10,980 nucleotides of DNA from an uncultured Desulfobacterales bacterium (GCA_945787595.1 CALZJV010000228.1:1-10980); one strand, 5' to 3'. Positions 1 through 6,623 are shown, counted from the stretch's first letter. Numbers and translations: made by a program. The notes: generated from the sequence alone by a model not told the origin.

Positions 1-2
1 CA

Positions 3-746
3 ATCGGTTCCCCATACGAGAGATACCCCACAAAAAGTAAAGACATTGCTGCAATGGTATCGTCATTTACTGACGACACAGTGCTGACCATCGCCGTCGC
101 AGATTTGATCCTAAATGATACTGATTGCGCTGACACGATAAAAAGATATGCGCAGAAATATCACAGCCTTCCATACGGCGGGACATTCCGGCGGTGGTTC
201 AACTCCCGGCAAAGCGAACCGTATTACAGTTTTGGCAATGGCTCGGCCATGCGGGTTTCCCCCGTGGGGTTTGCCTACAATAGCGTAACGGATGTCCTGT
301 TCCATGCCAAACGCACTGCTGAGGTCACCCACAACCACCCGGAAGGGATAAAGGGGGCCCAATCAACGGCCCTGGCCATTCTCATGGCCCGCCAGGGTGC
401 TGAAAAGGAAGAAATCCGCAAAGAAATCGCTCGGCGGTTTGAATATGATCTGGACCGGACTGTTGATGAAATCCGCCCCGGATACAGGTTTGATGTTTCC
501 TGCCAGGGATCTGTGCCTGAATCCATTATTGCCTTTCTTGACTCTGATTCGTTTATGGATGCGATAAAAAACGCGATCTCGCTCGGCGGCGACGCCGACA
601 CCATGGCTTGTATTGCCGGGGGTATTGCCCAGGCCTGGTACAAAAAGATTCCTGAAAAAGTTGTAACCGCAGTCCGAGAGAAACTCGCGCCGGATTTGAG
701 GGAAATACTGGATCGGTTTAACGAAACTTACGGATGTGAATTTTAA
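3..746 (+). CDS. ADP-ribosylglycohydrolase family protein (5' end outside window)
   Basis: Likely hydrolyses ADP-ribose from modified proteins or small molecules, using a two-metal (Mg) site of the DraG/ARH fold. The reading frame is open to the left edge. The codons before the first internal ATG (position 54) read IGSPYERYPTKSKD, which is the typical family N-terminus, so the true start lies only about ten codons outside the window and 54 is an internal Met. Visible family motifs are FTDDTVLT (nt 66-89, first metal-binding acidic cluster), GNGSAMRVSP (about nt 234-263), THNHPEGIKGAQ (about nt 327-362) and the second metal motif GGDADT (nt 585-602). Length (about 248 visible residues) fits the family. 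No ADP-ribosyltransferase partner is visible, so the substrate is unknown. The family is certain; the specific role is not. Confidence 0.93.
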   Translation: MGSPYERYPTKSKDIAAMVSSFTDDTVLTIAVADLILNDTDCADTIKRYAQKYHSLPYGGTFRRWFNSRQSEPYYSFGNGSAMRVSPVGFAYNSVTDVLFHAKRTAEVTHNHPEGIKGAQSTALAILMARQGAEKEEIRKEIARRFEYDLDRTVDEIRPGYRFDVSCQGSVPESIIAFLDSDSFMDAIKNAISLGGDADTMACIAGGIAQAWYKKIPEKVVTAVREKLAPDLREILDRFNETYGCEF

Positions 747-821
747 GGAATTCGTGGAAAATTGAAAATAGGAAACTGGGATCGGACCAAGGTAGAACAC
801 CGGCAACTAAGGCATGAGCTT

Positions 822-846
822 AAAAACAAGGCCGCTTTTCGGCCTT
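822..846 (-). terminator. Intrinsic terminator for the small minus-strand gene
   Basis: A perfect 7-bp stem AAGGCCG/CGGCCTT (828-834 and 840-846) has a 5-nt loop. On the minus strand it is followed by GTTTTTA (822-827 read in reverse). It lies about 130 nt past the stop of the gene at 977-1246 and in the gap where that gene converges with the ADP-ribosylglycohydrolase. On the plus strand there is no T-run directly after the stem, so it should act mainly on leftward transcripts. Confidence 0.7.
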
Positions 847-850
847 AGAA

Positions 851-891
851 TGCCCTTTTATTGTCGAAAAGATGCATTTAAGAAAAGGGCA
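851..891. repeat. 9-bp inverted repeat with 23-nt spacer
   Basis: TGCCCTTTT (851-859) is exactly complementary to AAAAGGGCA (883-891). It sits between two convergent genes, beside the terminator hairpin. It could be a second, weaker transcription-stop structure or a chance pairing; no further role can be read from the sequence. Confidence 0.4.
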
Positions 892-976
892 AGTCGGTGC
901 CACTCCATTCGAGTGAAAATTAGGTTGTAACAGTAATAAACCGGCCTTTACTTTGATTAAAACGAACTTTTTTTGG

Positions 977-1246
977 CTAAGCCTGCCGGCGCGTTTTGAT
1001 CAGCGCTTGCGTTTCCAGGTGGCCGGCTATCCGCTTGAGGTTGCCAACCGCCGATCCCAGCACTTGGCCCATGCGATCCCAATCCTCATCCTCAGTGGGG
1101 CTGAAATCTGACGGGGTCAGGGTTTTAACCAGCTTGGACACTGAGTCGATTCGTTCCAGATTTTTATATAGCGCCGCCATCACAGGGTCCAAGTGAATGG
1201 GGTGTTGTGTCTGGGAATTAAGTGTTTCAGAAACTCTTTTTAACAT
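977..1246 (-). CDS. Small uncharacterised soluble protein (89 aa)
   Basis: I do not recognise the family. The start is well supported: a strong Shine-Dalgarno GGAGG (1254-1258, read on the minus strand) lies 7 nt before the ATG, and an intrinsic terminator follows at 822-846. The protein is polar, with no signal peptide, membrane segment or cysteine. An apparently helical N-terminal half (residues about 20-45, MAALYKNLERIDSVSKLVK) is followed by an acidic linker (SPTEDEDWDRMG, about 49-60) and a second helical segment ending in a basic tail (KTRRQA). This layout suggests a small helical, perhaps dimeric, protein, which is inference only. It stands alone, with no co-directional neighbour. That it is a real gene is likely; its function is unknown. 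Confidence 0.65.
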   Translation of the reverse strand: MLKRVSETLNSQTQHPIHLDPVMAALYKNLERIDSVSKLVKTLTPSDFSPTEDEDWDRMGQVLGSAVGNLKRIAGHLETQALIKTRRQA

Positions 1247-1303
1247 GAGTCTGCCTCCTCATTCGAAATGTTTGATCGATGTGTTCATTCAGGTATTGAC
1301 ATG

Positions 1304-1332
1304 TTGAGTCTTAAAATTGATAGCTGTATACA
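1304..1332 (+). promoter_or_regulatory. Possible sigma-70 type promoter with no obvious gene
   Basis: TTGAGT (1304-1309), a 17-nt spacer, then TATACA (1327-1332) make a reasonable -35/-10 pair pointing right. A perfect TTGACA lies just upstream (1296-1301) but lacks a good -10. No coding region follows on the plus strand until 2080, and a terminator intervenes at 1919-1955. In AT-rich DNA such matches arise by chance, so this is weak evidence. Confidence 0.25.
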
Positions 1333-1733
1333 AAAAAATAACAATGCCAGCAACGAGTGTATGAATAAAGACAACTTACCACGGTGATGAATCCGAGGAC
1401 CAAAGCTGTATTTTATTGTTAACTTTCGATCCACCAATGGTGCCAGTCAGGTTTGGTTCAGAAAATATAATATGTTATTACATATAGTTATATAATTAGA
1501 TTCTCCCGGGCAAATTGTCTTGCATTACCCATTGCCTTTCGATTAATTCGGGTGTCACTTGCCCACCTTATAAAAAGAGCACATATCATGCCAACTGGCC
1601 AATCATCGCGTGGCATATTTAATACTGGCCAAAGTGCATTTAACCGTGGTGGCTAATTTAATTAACAATACAAACTTGGTTTCGGTTTTGAGGATGTTCA
1701 GGATTTCCGGTTTCCGGGCATTCAAGCCAATTC

Positions 1734-1773
1734 ATCCTGCTCTTGCTTATTCAATCCTGCTCTTGCTTATTCA
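1734..1773. repeat. Perfect 20-bp tandem duplication
   Basis: The unit ATCCTGCTCTTGCTTATTCA occurs twice head-to-tail (1734-1753 and 1754-1773) with no mismatch. Two copies only. It is consistent with recent replication slippage in non-coding DNA; a length of 20 bp is not a multiple of three. Confidence 0.85.
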
Positions 1774-1918
1774 TCATTTTTCGGCTAATATTTTTTATGT
1801 TTTCCAACGACCTTTTTCTCATTAAGAGGAGTTTACCGTTTCCCTGATTAAATTTTTAACGAATCAACTATTTGGCGTCACGAAATGAATGGTTTAATAA
1901 TATTTCAACCAGATTAAC

Positions 1919-1955
1919 AATCCCGCCCCTTACATGGAGAGCGGGATTTTATTTG
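1919..1955 (+). terminator. Intrinsic terminator, plus strand
   Basis: An 8-bp perfect stem AATCCCGC (1919-1926) / GCGGGATT (1941-1948) with a 14-nt loop is followed directly by TTATTTGATTT. This is a clear Rho-independent terminator for rightward transcription. No convincing rightward gene lies upstream of it within the intergenic stretch, so it may end a decayed gene or an untranslated RNA, or insulate the DinB-fold gene downstream. Confidence 0.75.
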
Positions 1956-1999
1956 ATTTAAGCACCTGCCAATGTCGATGGATTGCACAAGGTTTCATC

Positions 2000-2018
2000 C
2001 CGAAGACCGGATCTTCGG
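2000..2018. other. Hairpin in the region upstream of the DinB-fold gene
   Basis: CCGAAGA (2000-2006) pairs perfectly with TCTTCGG (2012-2018) around a 5-nt CCGGA loop. There is no T-run, so it is not a normal terminator. It lies 62 nt before the start codon at 2080 and could be a leader hairpin or a regulator-binding palindrome. Confidence 0.4.
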
Positions 2019-2079
2019 CCTGCGCCGCAGATCATTGATCAGCATCTAAAATTAACCATTCGAAAAAGGAAGATAATCC

Positions 2080-2568
2080 ATGCAGGACATACCGGATCTA
2101 TTGGAGGGGTTGCGACGATCGGCGAATATCTTGTCATCCTTTGTGGACACCATTCCGGACGACAAAATGAACCTGCGCCGGGGCGACGGCTTCTGGACAA
2201 TTGCCGAGCATGTCAGCCACCTGGCCACCGTACAGCCGATGTTGTTGGAGCGCATTCAACGGTTTATGGACGAGGATCAGCCCCGTTTCGTCCCTTTCGT
2301 ACCCGCTGAGGATGAGTCCGAATCGCTGCCGCCGCAACTCGAAGCAGGCCCCGCCCTGGAACAATTTTCTCATTCTCGCAATCAGCAGCTTGCACTGCTT
2401 GAACAGGCGGATGCTGACGCCTGGCAAAAGCAAGGGTCTCATCCGGAGTACGCGCAATATTCCCTGTATATTCTTGCCAGACACATTTTGATGCATGATC
2501 ACTGGCACATGTACCGCATGGAGGAACTTTGGCTGACCGGGGACGCGTACCTGACGAAATTGGAATAG
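2080..2568 (+). CDS. DinB-fold (DinB/YfiT superfamily) putative metal-dependent protein
   Basis: A cytoplasmic four-helix-bundle protein of the DinB/DfsA/YfiT superfamily. Members usually bind a divalent metal through three histidines, and some act as thiol S-transferases or maleylpyruvate isomerase-like enzymes. Seen here: WTIAEHVSHLA (His44 and His47) and the last-helix cluster HILMHDHWHMYRMEE (His135, His139, His141, His143), which together supply the metal ligands. The length of 162 residues matches the family. The ATG at 2080 is supported by an AAGGA ribosome binding site at 2066-2070. The gene appears monocistronic: a terminator precedes it and no close neighbour follows. Which reaction it carries out cannot be told; a DNA-damage role should not be assumed from the family name. 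Confidence 0.85.
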   Translation: MQDIPDLLEGLRRSANILSSFVDTIPDDKMNLRRGDGFWTIAEHVSHLATVQPMLLERIQRFMDEDQPRFVPFVPAEDESESLPPQLEAGPALEQFSHSRNQQLALLEQADADAWQKQGSHPEYAQYSLYILARHILMHDHWHMYRMEELWLTGDAYLTKLE

Positions 2569-2608
2569 AGACTCACAGGACGTCAAACAATTTGCAAAAG
2601 AACATAAT

Positions 2609-2623
2609 CTGAAACCGTTTCAG
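2609..2623. repeat. 15-bp palindrome, operator-like
   Basis: CTGAAAC-C-GTTTCAG is a perfect inverted repeat with 7-bp arms and one central base, 41 nt after the DinB-fold stop codon. It has the form of a dimeric regulator's binding site, but it does not sit before an evident gene and there is no T-run. A role is not established. Confidence 0.3.
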
Positions 2624-2937
2624 GGGCGCACTATAGACATAAAGTCGATTAATAATGCTGGGTATTATCGAGTGGAGAAGGTGTCGTTCCTTGAATAGTC
2701 GCCGAAGCCGATCTGGTCAATCACTGATCAAGATTTGATACCAGTTTCTTTACATGCTGACGCTGGCTGATTGCTGGTTTTTAACCGCGGGATCAGAATT
2801 TTTAGCCAACGCAAACAAATATCGAAGGGCATCGAATACTAGCCTACCAGAAATGGAACACTTGACAAAGAGAAAGCATAATTCACTATTCAAGCTCCGT
2901 TTTCATTTACGAATTCTTGCCATCAGGAACAGCTACA

Positions 2938-3144
2938 ATGCAAACTTCAAATTTATTAGCCGAACTTCTTGTAATTGGTGTTTGCGGATCCTTTTGGATA
3001 ATTCCTTTGCTCAAATTGTTTATCGATAAAACTAAATTAGAATATCTATTTTCTTTCAATTTTCAATCAGTCTTGATAATTACAGCATCTATATATTTTC
3101 TAGAGTGCGAAATTGGGACGTTCTCAATTTTTAAAGTTTTGTGA
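2938..3144 (+). CDS. Small hydrophobic membrane protein or 5' remnant of a larger membrane gene (68 aa)
   Basis: The frame can be read from 2917, but the ATG at 2938 is preferred because AGGAA (2925-2929) lies 8 nt before it. Residues 1-30 (MQTSNLLAELLVIGVCG, then WIIPLLKLFI) look like an N-terminal membrane segment, and residues 43-56 (QSVLIITASIYFLE) form a second. The style resembles the first part of a longer multi-spanning protein, yet the frame stops after 68 codons in AT-rich DNA. It may be an intact small membrane protein or a truncated gene. No domain is recognised and there is no co-directional partner. Codon use is AT-rich, unlike the neighbouring genes. Confidence 0.4.
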   Translation: MQTSNLLAELLVIGVCGSFWIIPLLKLFIDKTKLEYLFSFNFQSVLIITASIYFLECEIGTFSIFKVL

Positions 3145-3357
3145 ATATTCTTCAATAAGTTGCTAACTCTACCATCTAATCGATCTTTCAGTTTTTTTAC
3201 TTTACGTTTTGGGCAAGAATCCGTCAAGATGTGCAAGGCCGTCGAAACGATTGGCGGAGATGGTCATCGGGCAGGCTGTCGAGGGGTTTTCTGGCTCGTA
3301 GCAGGGTTAGGGAGTAGCGTCGTGCCGAAGGTTCGGAGGCTGAGTGCCGGCGCCGGA

Positions 3358-5727
3358 CTAGTGCTCCAACTCCTTACGGATGGCCTGGGCAAAAGTTTCC
3401 AGTAAAAAGGGTTTCTTAACATAAGCGCCGGCTCCCAAATGCTGGGCCTCACGCACCCGGTCAGTCTCTGCAAAACCGCTTGCGATGATGGCCTTTTGGC
3501 CGGGATAAAGCGCACTGATGGCACGATAGGTGTCTAACCCGTCCATTCCGTCACCCATGATCATATCCAACACTACCAGATCCACGGAATGGGTCTGCAG
3601 ATAGGCCACTGCGGCTTCGCCACTGCCGACCACATGCACCTGATAACCAAGCATTTCCAGCATCTGCTTGGCGATTTCACGCTGCAAGGCCACGTCATCC
3701 ACCACCAGGATCGATTCTCCTCTGGCGAGCAGCAGTTCCCGTGCGGTATGGGCAGGATCTTGGAGCATGGCATCGCGAGTGGCGGGTAGGTAGACATCGA
3801 AGACGGTTTCCAGGCCGGGTGTGCTATGGACGTCGATAGCGCCGTGGTGGTCCTGGACCGTACCCCACACCACCGCCAGCCCCAGGCCGGTGCCGCTTTT
3901 CCCCAGTTTCTTCTTGGTGTAAAAGGGTTCAAAGATCCGCTCCAAATTCTCCGCGGCGATGCCGCAGCCGGTGTCCGCCACGCTGAGGCGCACATATTCA
4001 CCCTCGCCGATGTCCGTGGTTCCGATCTTCATTCCGTCGATATAGAGATTTTCGGTGGTAACGGTGATTTCGCCAGGACCGTTGAACGAATCCAAGGCGT
4101 TGATCATCAAGTTCATGACGATCTTGGTGAGATCGCCGGGTGAGCCGCGCAGACTCATTAGGTAAGGCTCCAGCTCAAGGCTAACTTGGACATCGTGATG
4201 CTGCAGGGCTCTCTTGCGGTGGGTCGGGCTCTCCACGTATTCGGAGATGATGGTGTTGAGATTGAGGACCTGCTTTTCGGCCACTCCCCGTCGTGCCATG
4301 GTCAACAGGTCCTGGACGATACTGGCCGCCTTTTCGCCGGAGGCCAGGATGGTTTGCAGGGGTTCCTTCAAGGGACTGCCCACCGGCAGCCGGGCGATCA
4401 ACAGCTCCGGGTAGCTGATCAGCCCGGAAAGTATGTTGTTTAGATCATGGGCCACGCCTCCCGCCAGGTTGCCGATGGCTTCCATTTTCTGGGCGTGCAG
4501 AAGTTGCTGGCTCAGTCGTTGGCGCTCCCTTTCGGCCTCTTTATATTCGGTTACATCGCGGCCCACTCCCACCAGCCCGGTTAAACCGCCTTCTTCATCG
4601 AGTAGGGGCGCCTTGAAGGAGTCCCAATAGATCAACCGGCCGTCTGGGGCCTGCTGGATATCTTCAAAACGTATGGCCTTTTTATGTCGCCATACCTGAT
4701 CGTCGCTGGCGCTGCAGTTCTCTGCAAGATCCGGCGGAAGCAGCTCCTCGTCGCTCTTGCCTAAAATGGCTTCCTTGCCCAGACCGACCATATTTTCGTA
4801 GGCTTTGTTGACTACCAGGTTACGGCCTTGGGTGTCTTTGAAATAGATGACATCCGGCAGTGCTTCGATGAGGGTATCCAGGCGGTCGTGGAGCTCTTTG
4901 GCGGCCGCCTCGGATTTGCTGCGCCGGCGCACCTCGTTTTCCAGGTTTGTGACCAGCGACTGCAGCTCGCTGTTATGCTGTTCAACGGCCTGTTGTAGTT
5001 GCCGCCGGCGACGGTAACCCCACAGCGATATCAGCGATAGACAGCCGCCAAACAGGGTCGTCAGAGTCATGACAGCCCAAATGAAGCGCTCGCGGCGTGC
5101 AGCGCCGGTGGCGTTCAGGATCTCCTGAAGCGGTGTGGAGAGCCCGATAGTCCAGACATGGATACCGAACTGCACCGGTGTCCACGCGGCGATCTCCTCG
5201 CCCTTGTCGGGTAGCCAGATGTACCAGCCGACGCCTTCGCGTGCTTGAGAGACCGCTGCGGTCATCTCCTCAAAGTGCGAGGCGCCCTTCTCCTTTTGCA
5301 GCGCAAAGATTTCCGCCATGCTCTTGCCGCGATAAATTTCAGGAAAATCCGAGCTGAGATCGAAGACCACATGATCCGGTGCATAGATCCAGGCATCGCC
5401 GTGCTGCAGCAGGTGAATCGGTGCAATAAAGCGTCTGAAAATCTGCTGTTCGATGGCATCGATCGTCAGCCCCTGGGCCAGGCGATCCTTGACAAAAGGA
5501 TAAACGCTGCGCGCCACCGAGCGCACCACCTCCAACTGCGTCTCCTGAAAGGAGGTAATGACCGCCTCGACCAGGGTTTTCTGATAGCGATGAGCACCAA
5601 ACCAACTAAGGATGATGAGCACGATGATCGATAGGGACAAGTTGATCTCCATGTTTTGCATGAATATGGGCCAAGGCTTGGCGCGATTCGCCATGGATAG
5701 ATGGTTGGGTGCCCATTCGTGTGCCAT
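3358..5727 (-). CDS. Membrane-bound hybrid sensor histidine kinase (periplasmic sensor-PAS-HisKA-HATPase-REC)
   Basis: A two-component signalling kinase in the inner membrane that should autophosphorylate on His and pass the phosphate to its own receiver domain. Order of parts (789 aa): TM1 about 29-46; periplasmic Cache-like sensor about 50-210; TM2 about 215-238; coiled-coil linker about 240-285; PAS about 285-395; HisKA with phospho-acceptor His427 in GGVAHDLNN; HATPase with N-box NLMINALDS (539-547), G1 VADTGCGI (583-590), F-box EPFYTKKK and G2 GTGLGL (612-617); C-terminal receiver with VVDD (675-678), phospho-acceptor Asp721, Ser750 and Lys772. All key residues are present. The start at 5727 is supported by AGGGGA (5734-5739) 6 nt upstream, although Met12, Met23 and Met26 are also possible. 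No response regulator or output gene is adjacent, so it is an orphan whose target and ligand are unknown. Confidence 0.93.
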   Translation of the reverse strand: MAHEWAPNHLSMANRAKPWPIFMQNMEINLSLSIIVLIILSWFGAHRYQKTLVEAVITSFQETQLEVVRSVARSVYPFVKDRLAQGLTIDAIEQQIFRRFIAPIHLLQHGDAWIYAPDHVVFDLSSDFPEIYRGKSMAEIFALQKEKGASHFEEMTAAVSQAREGVGWYIWLPDKGEEIAAWTPVQFGIHVWTIGLSTPLQEILNATGAARRERFIWAVMTLTTLFGGCLSLISLWGYRRRRQLQQAVEQHNSELQSLVTNLENEVRRRSKSEAAAKELHDRLDTLIEALPDVIYFKDTQGRNLVVNKAYENMVGLGKEAILGKSDEELLPPDLAENCSASDDQVWRHKKAIRFEDIQQAPDGRLIYWDSFKAPLLDEEGGLTGLVGVGRDVTEYKEAERERQRLSQQLLHAQKMEAIGNLAGGVAHDLNNILSGLISYPELLIARLPVGSPLKEPLQTILASGEKAASIVQDLLTMARRGVAEKQVLNLNTIISEYVESPTHRKRALQHHDVQVSLELEPYLMSLRGSPGDLTKIVMNLMINALDSFNGPGEITVTTENLYIDGMKIGTTDIGEGEYVRLSVADTGCGIAAENLERIFEPFYTKKKLGKSGTGLGLAVVWGTVQDHHGAIDVHSTPGLETVFDVYLPATRDAMLQDPAHTARELLLARGESILVVDDVALQREIAKQMLEMLGYQVHVVGSGEAAVAYLQTHSVDLVVLDMIMGDGMDGLDTYRAISALYPGQKAIIASGFAETDRVREAQHLGAGAYVKKPFLLETFAQAIRKELEH

Positions 5728-6182
5728 TATACTTCCCCTAAAGCTTTATTTCGGATGTATTGTCTGGACCTGTAGCGCCGTCGCCTGAACAGCTAAAACC
5801 CGAAACGGCAGCAGCGTGTTTCTAATCAGCTCGCATCTGGATAGTTGACTTCCCGTAAAGACCGCCCCAAAGTGCAAGAGACGGAGAGCAGACGATACCA
5901 AGATAGAGGCATTTCGTAGGGGTAGAGGGAGAGTATCGATCCATCAGGCGACTGGATTCGGTATCGACTGCCAGTGATAGCATATATTTTACGATAAATG
6001 CCATGTCCTGGCAAGTGGTTAGTTGACCGGTGGCTCTCTATCAAACGATGCCATGTGTCCAGGATTGCTTTTTTTTATGGTGACATGGCAGCCGCCCCGC
6101 GATAGAATAGTTACGCGCTAATCTCCACGGAAACTCGTTGTTGAAATGTTGGCATATTTGATGGTTTTTGTAGAGTAAGTAC
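5728..6182. other. Intergenic region upstream of the kinase and before the transposase relic
   Basis: About 455 bp with no convincing gene. Two overlapping minus-strand open frames (about 60 and 72 codons, 5822-6044) have no ribosome binding site and no recognisable domain. The kinase promoter must lie here, but no good -35/-10 pair was found on the minus strand. The stretch contains the TGCCATGT repeat cluster (5999-6090) and a T8 tract (6069-6076). Confidence 0.4.
5999..6090. repeat. Cluster of three TGCCATGT octamers (two direct, one inverted)
   Basis: TGCCATGT occurs at 5999-6006 and 6049-6056, and its complement ACATGGCA at 6083-6090. The second and third can pair as a stem around a 26-nt loop that holds the T8 tract. 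The first is part of TGCCA-TGTCC-TGGCA (5999-6013). Palindromic repeats near a REP-associated transposase are expected of that system, and the relic at 6183 makes this a reasonable but unproven reading. Confidence 0.5.
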
Positions 6183-6290
6183 ATGGCACGAAAAGCACGC
6201 ATAGATGCACCGGGAGTTCTTCATCCCCTCCTCATCCGGGATTGAACGAATAGCGATATTCAAAGATTCTCAAGACTATCTAAAAGGATT
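6183..6290 (+). pseudogene. Relic of a REP-associated tyrosine (Y1/IS200-like) transposase, frameshifted and truncated
   Basis: From the ATG at 6183 the frame reads MARKARIDAPGVLH followed by PLLIRD and a stop (6243-6245). In the next frame, from 6238, it continues GIERIAIFKDSQDYLKGF. Joined, these match the N-terminus typical of REP-associated transposases (MARKARIDAPG, LHH, RGIER, IFKD.QD). Loss of two bases in the G-run near 6237-6240 would explain the shift. Everything beyond about residue 37, including the HUH catalytic motif and the catalytic Tyr, is absent. At about 6311 the sequence changes to the duplicated oxidoreductase fragment. It is a dead fragment, recognised from conserved N-terminal phrases only. 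Confidence 0.75.
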
Positions 6291-6310
6291 TTCCGTCTTT
6301 CAAATCATTC

Positions 6311-6623
6311 AACCTTTTAAACCAGCTCAAGGGCGGTGTCAAGGGTCTTGCCCTTGAACCTGATCTTCAGCGCTGCTGCCAGCGTCTCGCGACTGATTAT
6401 TTTGCCAAACCCGGCCAATACGCCCAAAGACGCCAGGGCCCAGTCCGGTTTTTTAATTCCGCGAGATTTAAGGTCCATCGGATGGATGCGGGCATTGCAC
6501 ACCGGCACCTCAACCCCGTCCGCCTGCAGGACCAATGCATCGCTGTCAAGGTGTTTAAACATGTCTTTGCGGCGATCGACCCCTTCCTGGGCCAGCGCCA
6601 GAATGACAGCCGGCCGTTGAATA
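6311..6623. repeat. Left copy of a 313-bp direct repeat flanking the four-gene cassette
   Basis: This segment aligns without any gap to 10480-10792 at a constant offset of 4169 bp, in the same orientation. The match is close from 6328 to 6623 and weaker over 6311-6327; it ends abruptly at 6623/10792. Both copies are the 3' half of a 2-oxoacid oxidoreductase gamma-subunit gene. Confidence 0.85.
6317..6623 (-). pseudogene. Truncated duplicate of the 2-oxoacid:ferredoxin oxidoreductase gamma-subunit gene (3' half)
   Basis: From IQRPAVILALAQEGVDRRKD to the stop, about 85 of 101 residues are identical to the gene at 10459-10980. The N-terminal half, including the glycine-rich start of the domain, is missing. 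Upstream of the break (6624-6820) the frame stays open for 66 further codons of unrelated sequence, so a 167-codon frame exists, but it has no supported start. The stop arises where the right-hand copy has an AAA codon (TAA at 6317-6319 against AAA at 10486-10488), so the C-terminus is also a few residues shorter. The reading frame is otherwise undamaged, which means many differences have accumulated without frameshift. It is a non-functional gene end, or a gene tail carried in with the adjacent cassette. Confidence 0.82.

Larger units (their letters stand above)
1247..2079. other. AT-rich intergenic stretch without a convincing gene
   Basis: About 830 bp, markedly richer in A+T than the flanking genes, especially 1450-1900. 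The longest open frame (1610-1825, +, GTG start) has no ribosome binding site and no recognisable protein. The stretch does contain small inverted repeats (ATATGT-TATT-ACATAT at 1470-1485; ATGCCA/TGGCAT at 1588-1593 and 1611-1616), a perfect 20-bp tandem duplication (1734-1773), a + strand terminator (1919-1955) and a hairpin (2000-2018). It looks like decayed or acquired DNA, possibly with an untranslated transcript. Confidence 0.5.
2569..3357. other. Intergenic stretch, AT-rich in the middle
   Basis: About 790 bp between the DinB-fold gene and the end of the sensor kinase gene. The central part (about 2740-3200) is AT-rich and holds one plausible small membrane protein (2938-3144). From about 3220 the base composition returns to that of the neighbouring genes. 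That last segment has a CCGAA/TTCGG hairpin (3322-3333) and the palindrome CCGGCGCCGG (3346-3355) just past the kinase stop. Neither has a T-run, so no clear terminator for the kinase was found. Confidence 0.4.

Noticed and set aside
1610..1825. 71-codon plus-strand frame in the AT-rich intergenic stretch
   Set aside because: GTG start without a ribosome binding site, it contains the 20-bp tandem duplication, and it has no recognisable protein features beyond hydrophobic AT-rich codons.
1983..2309. 108-codon plus-strand frame overlapping the DinB-fold gene
   Set aside because: It lies in another frame of a well-supported gene and has no start signal.
2754..3029. 91-codon plus-strand frame
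   Set aside because: No ribosome binding site, low-complexity polar composition, and it overlaps the better-supported frame at 2938.
3160..3405. 81-codon plus-strand frame running into the kinase 3' end
   Set aside because: It overlaps the kinase coding region, has no family motifs and no start signal; other frames there contain several stops.
3826..4143. 105-codon plus-strand frame inside the kinase gene
   Set aside because: It is the antisense shadow of the HATPase region, whose minus-strand translation has all the expected motifs.
5822..6044. Two overlapping minus-strand frames of about 60 and 72 codons upstream of the kinase
   Set aside because: The longer one starts at TTG without a ribosome binding site; neither shows a known domain or convincing coding character.
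5999..6090. CRISPR-like array
   Set aside because: Only 8-bp repeats, three copies, one inverted, with irregular spacing; not a CRISPR.
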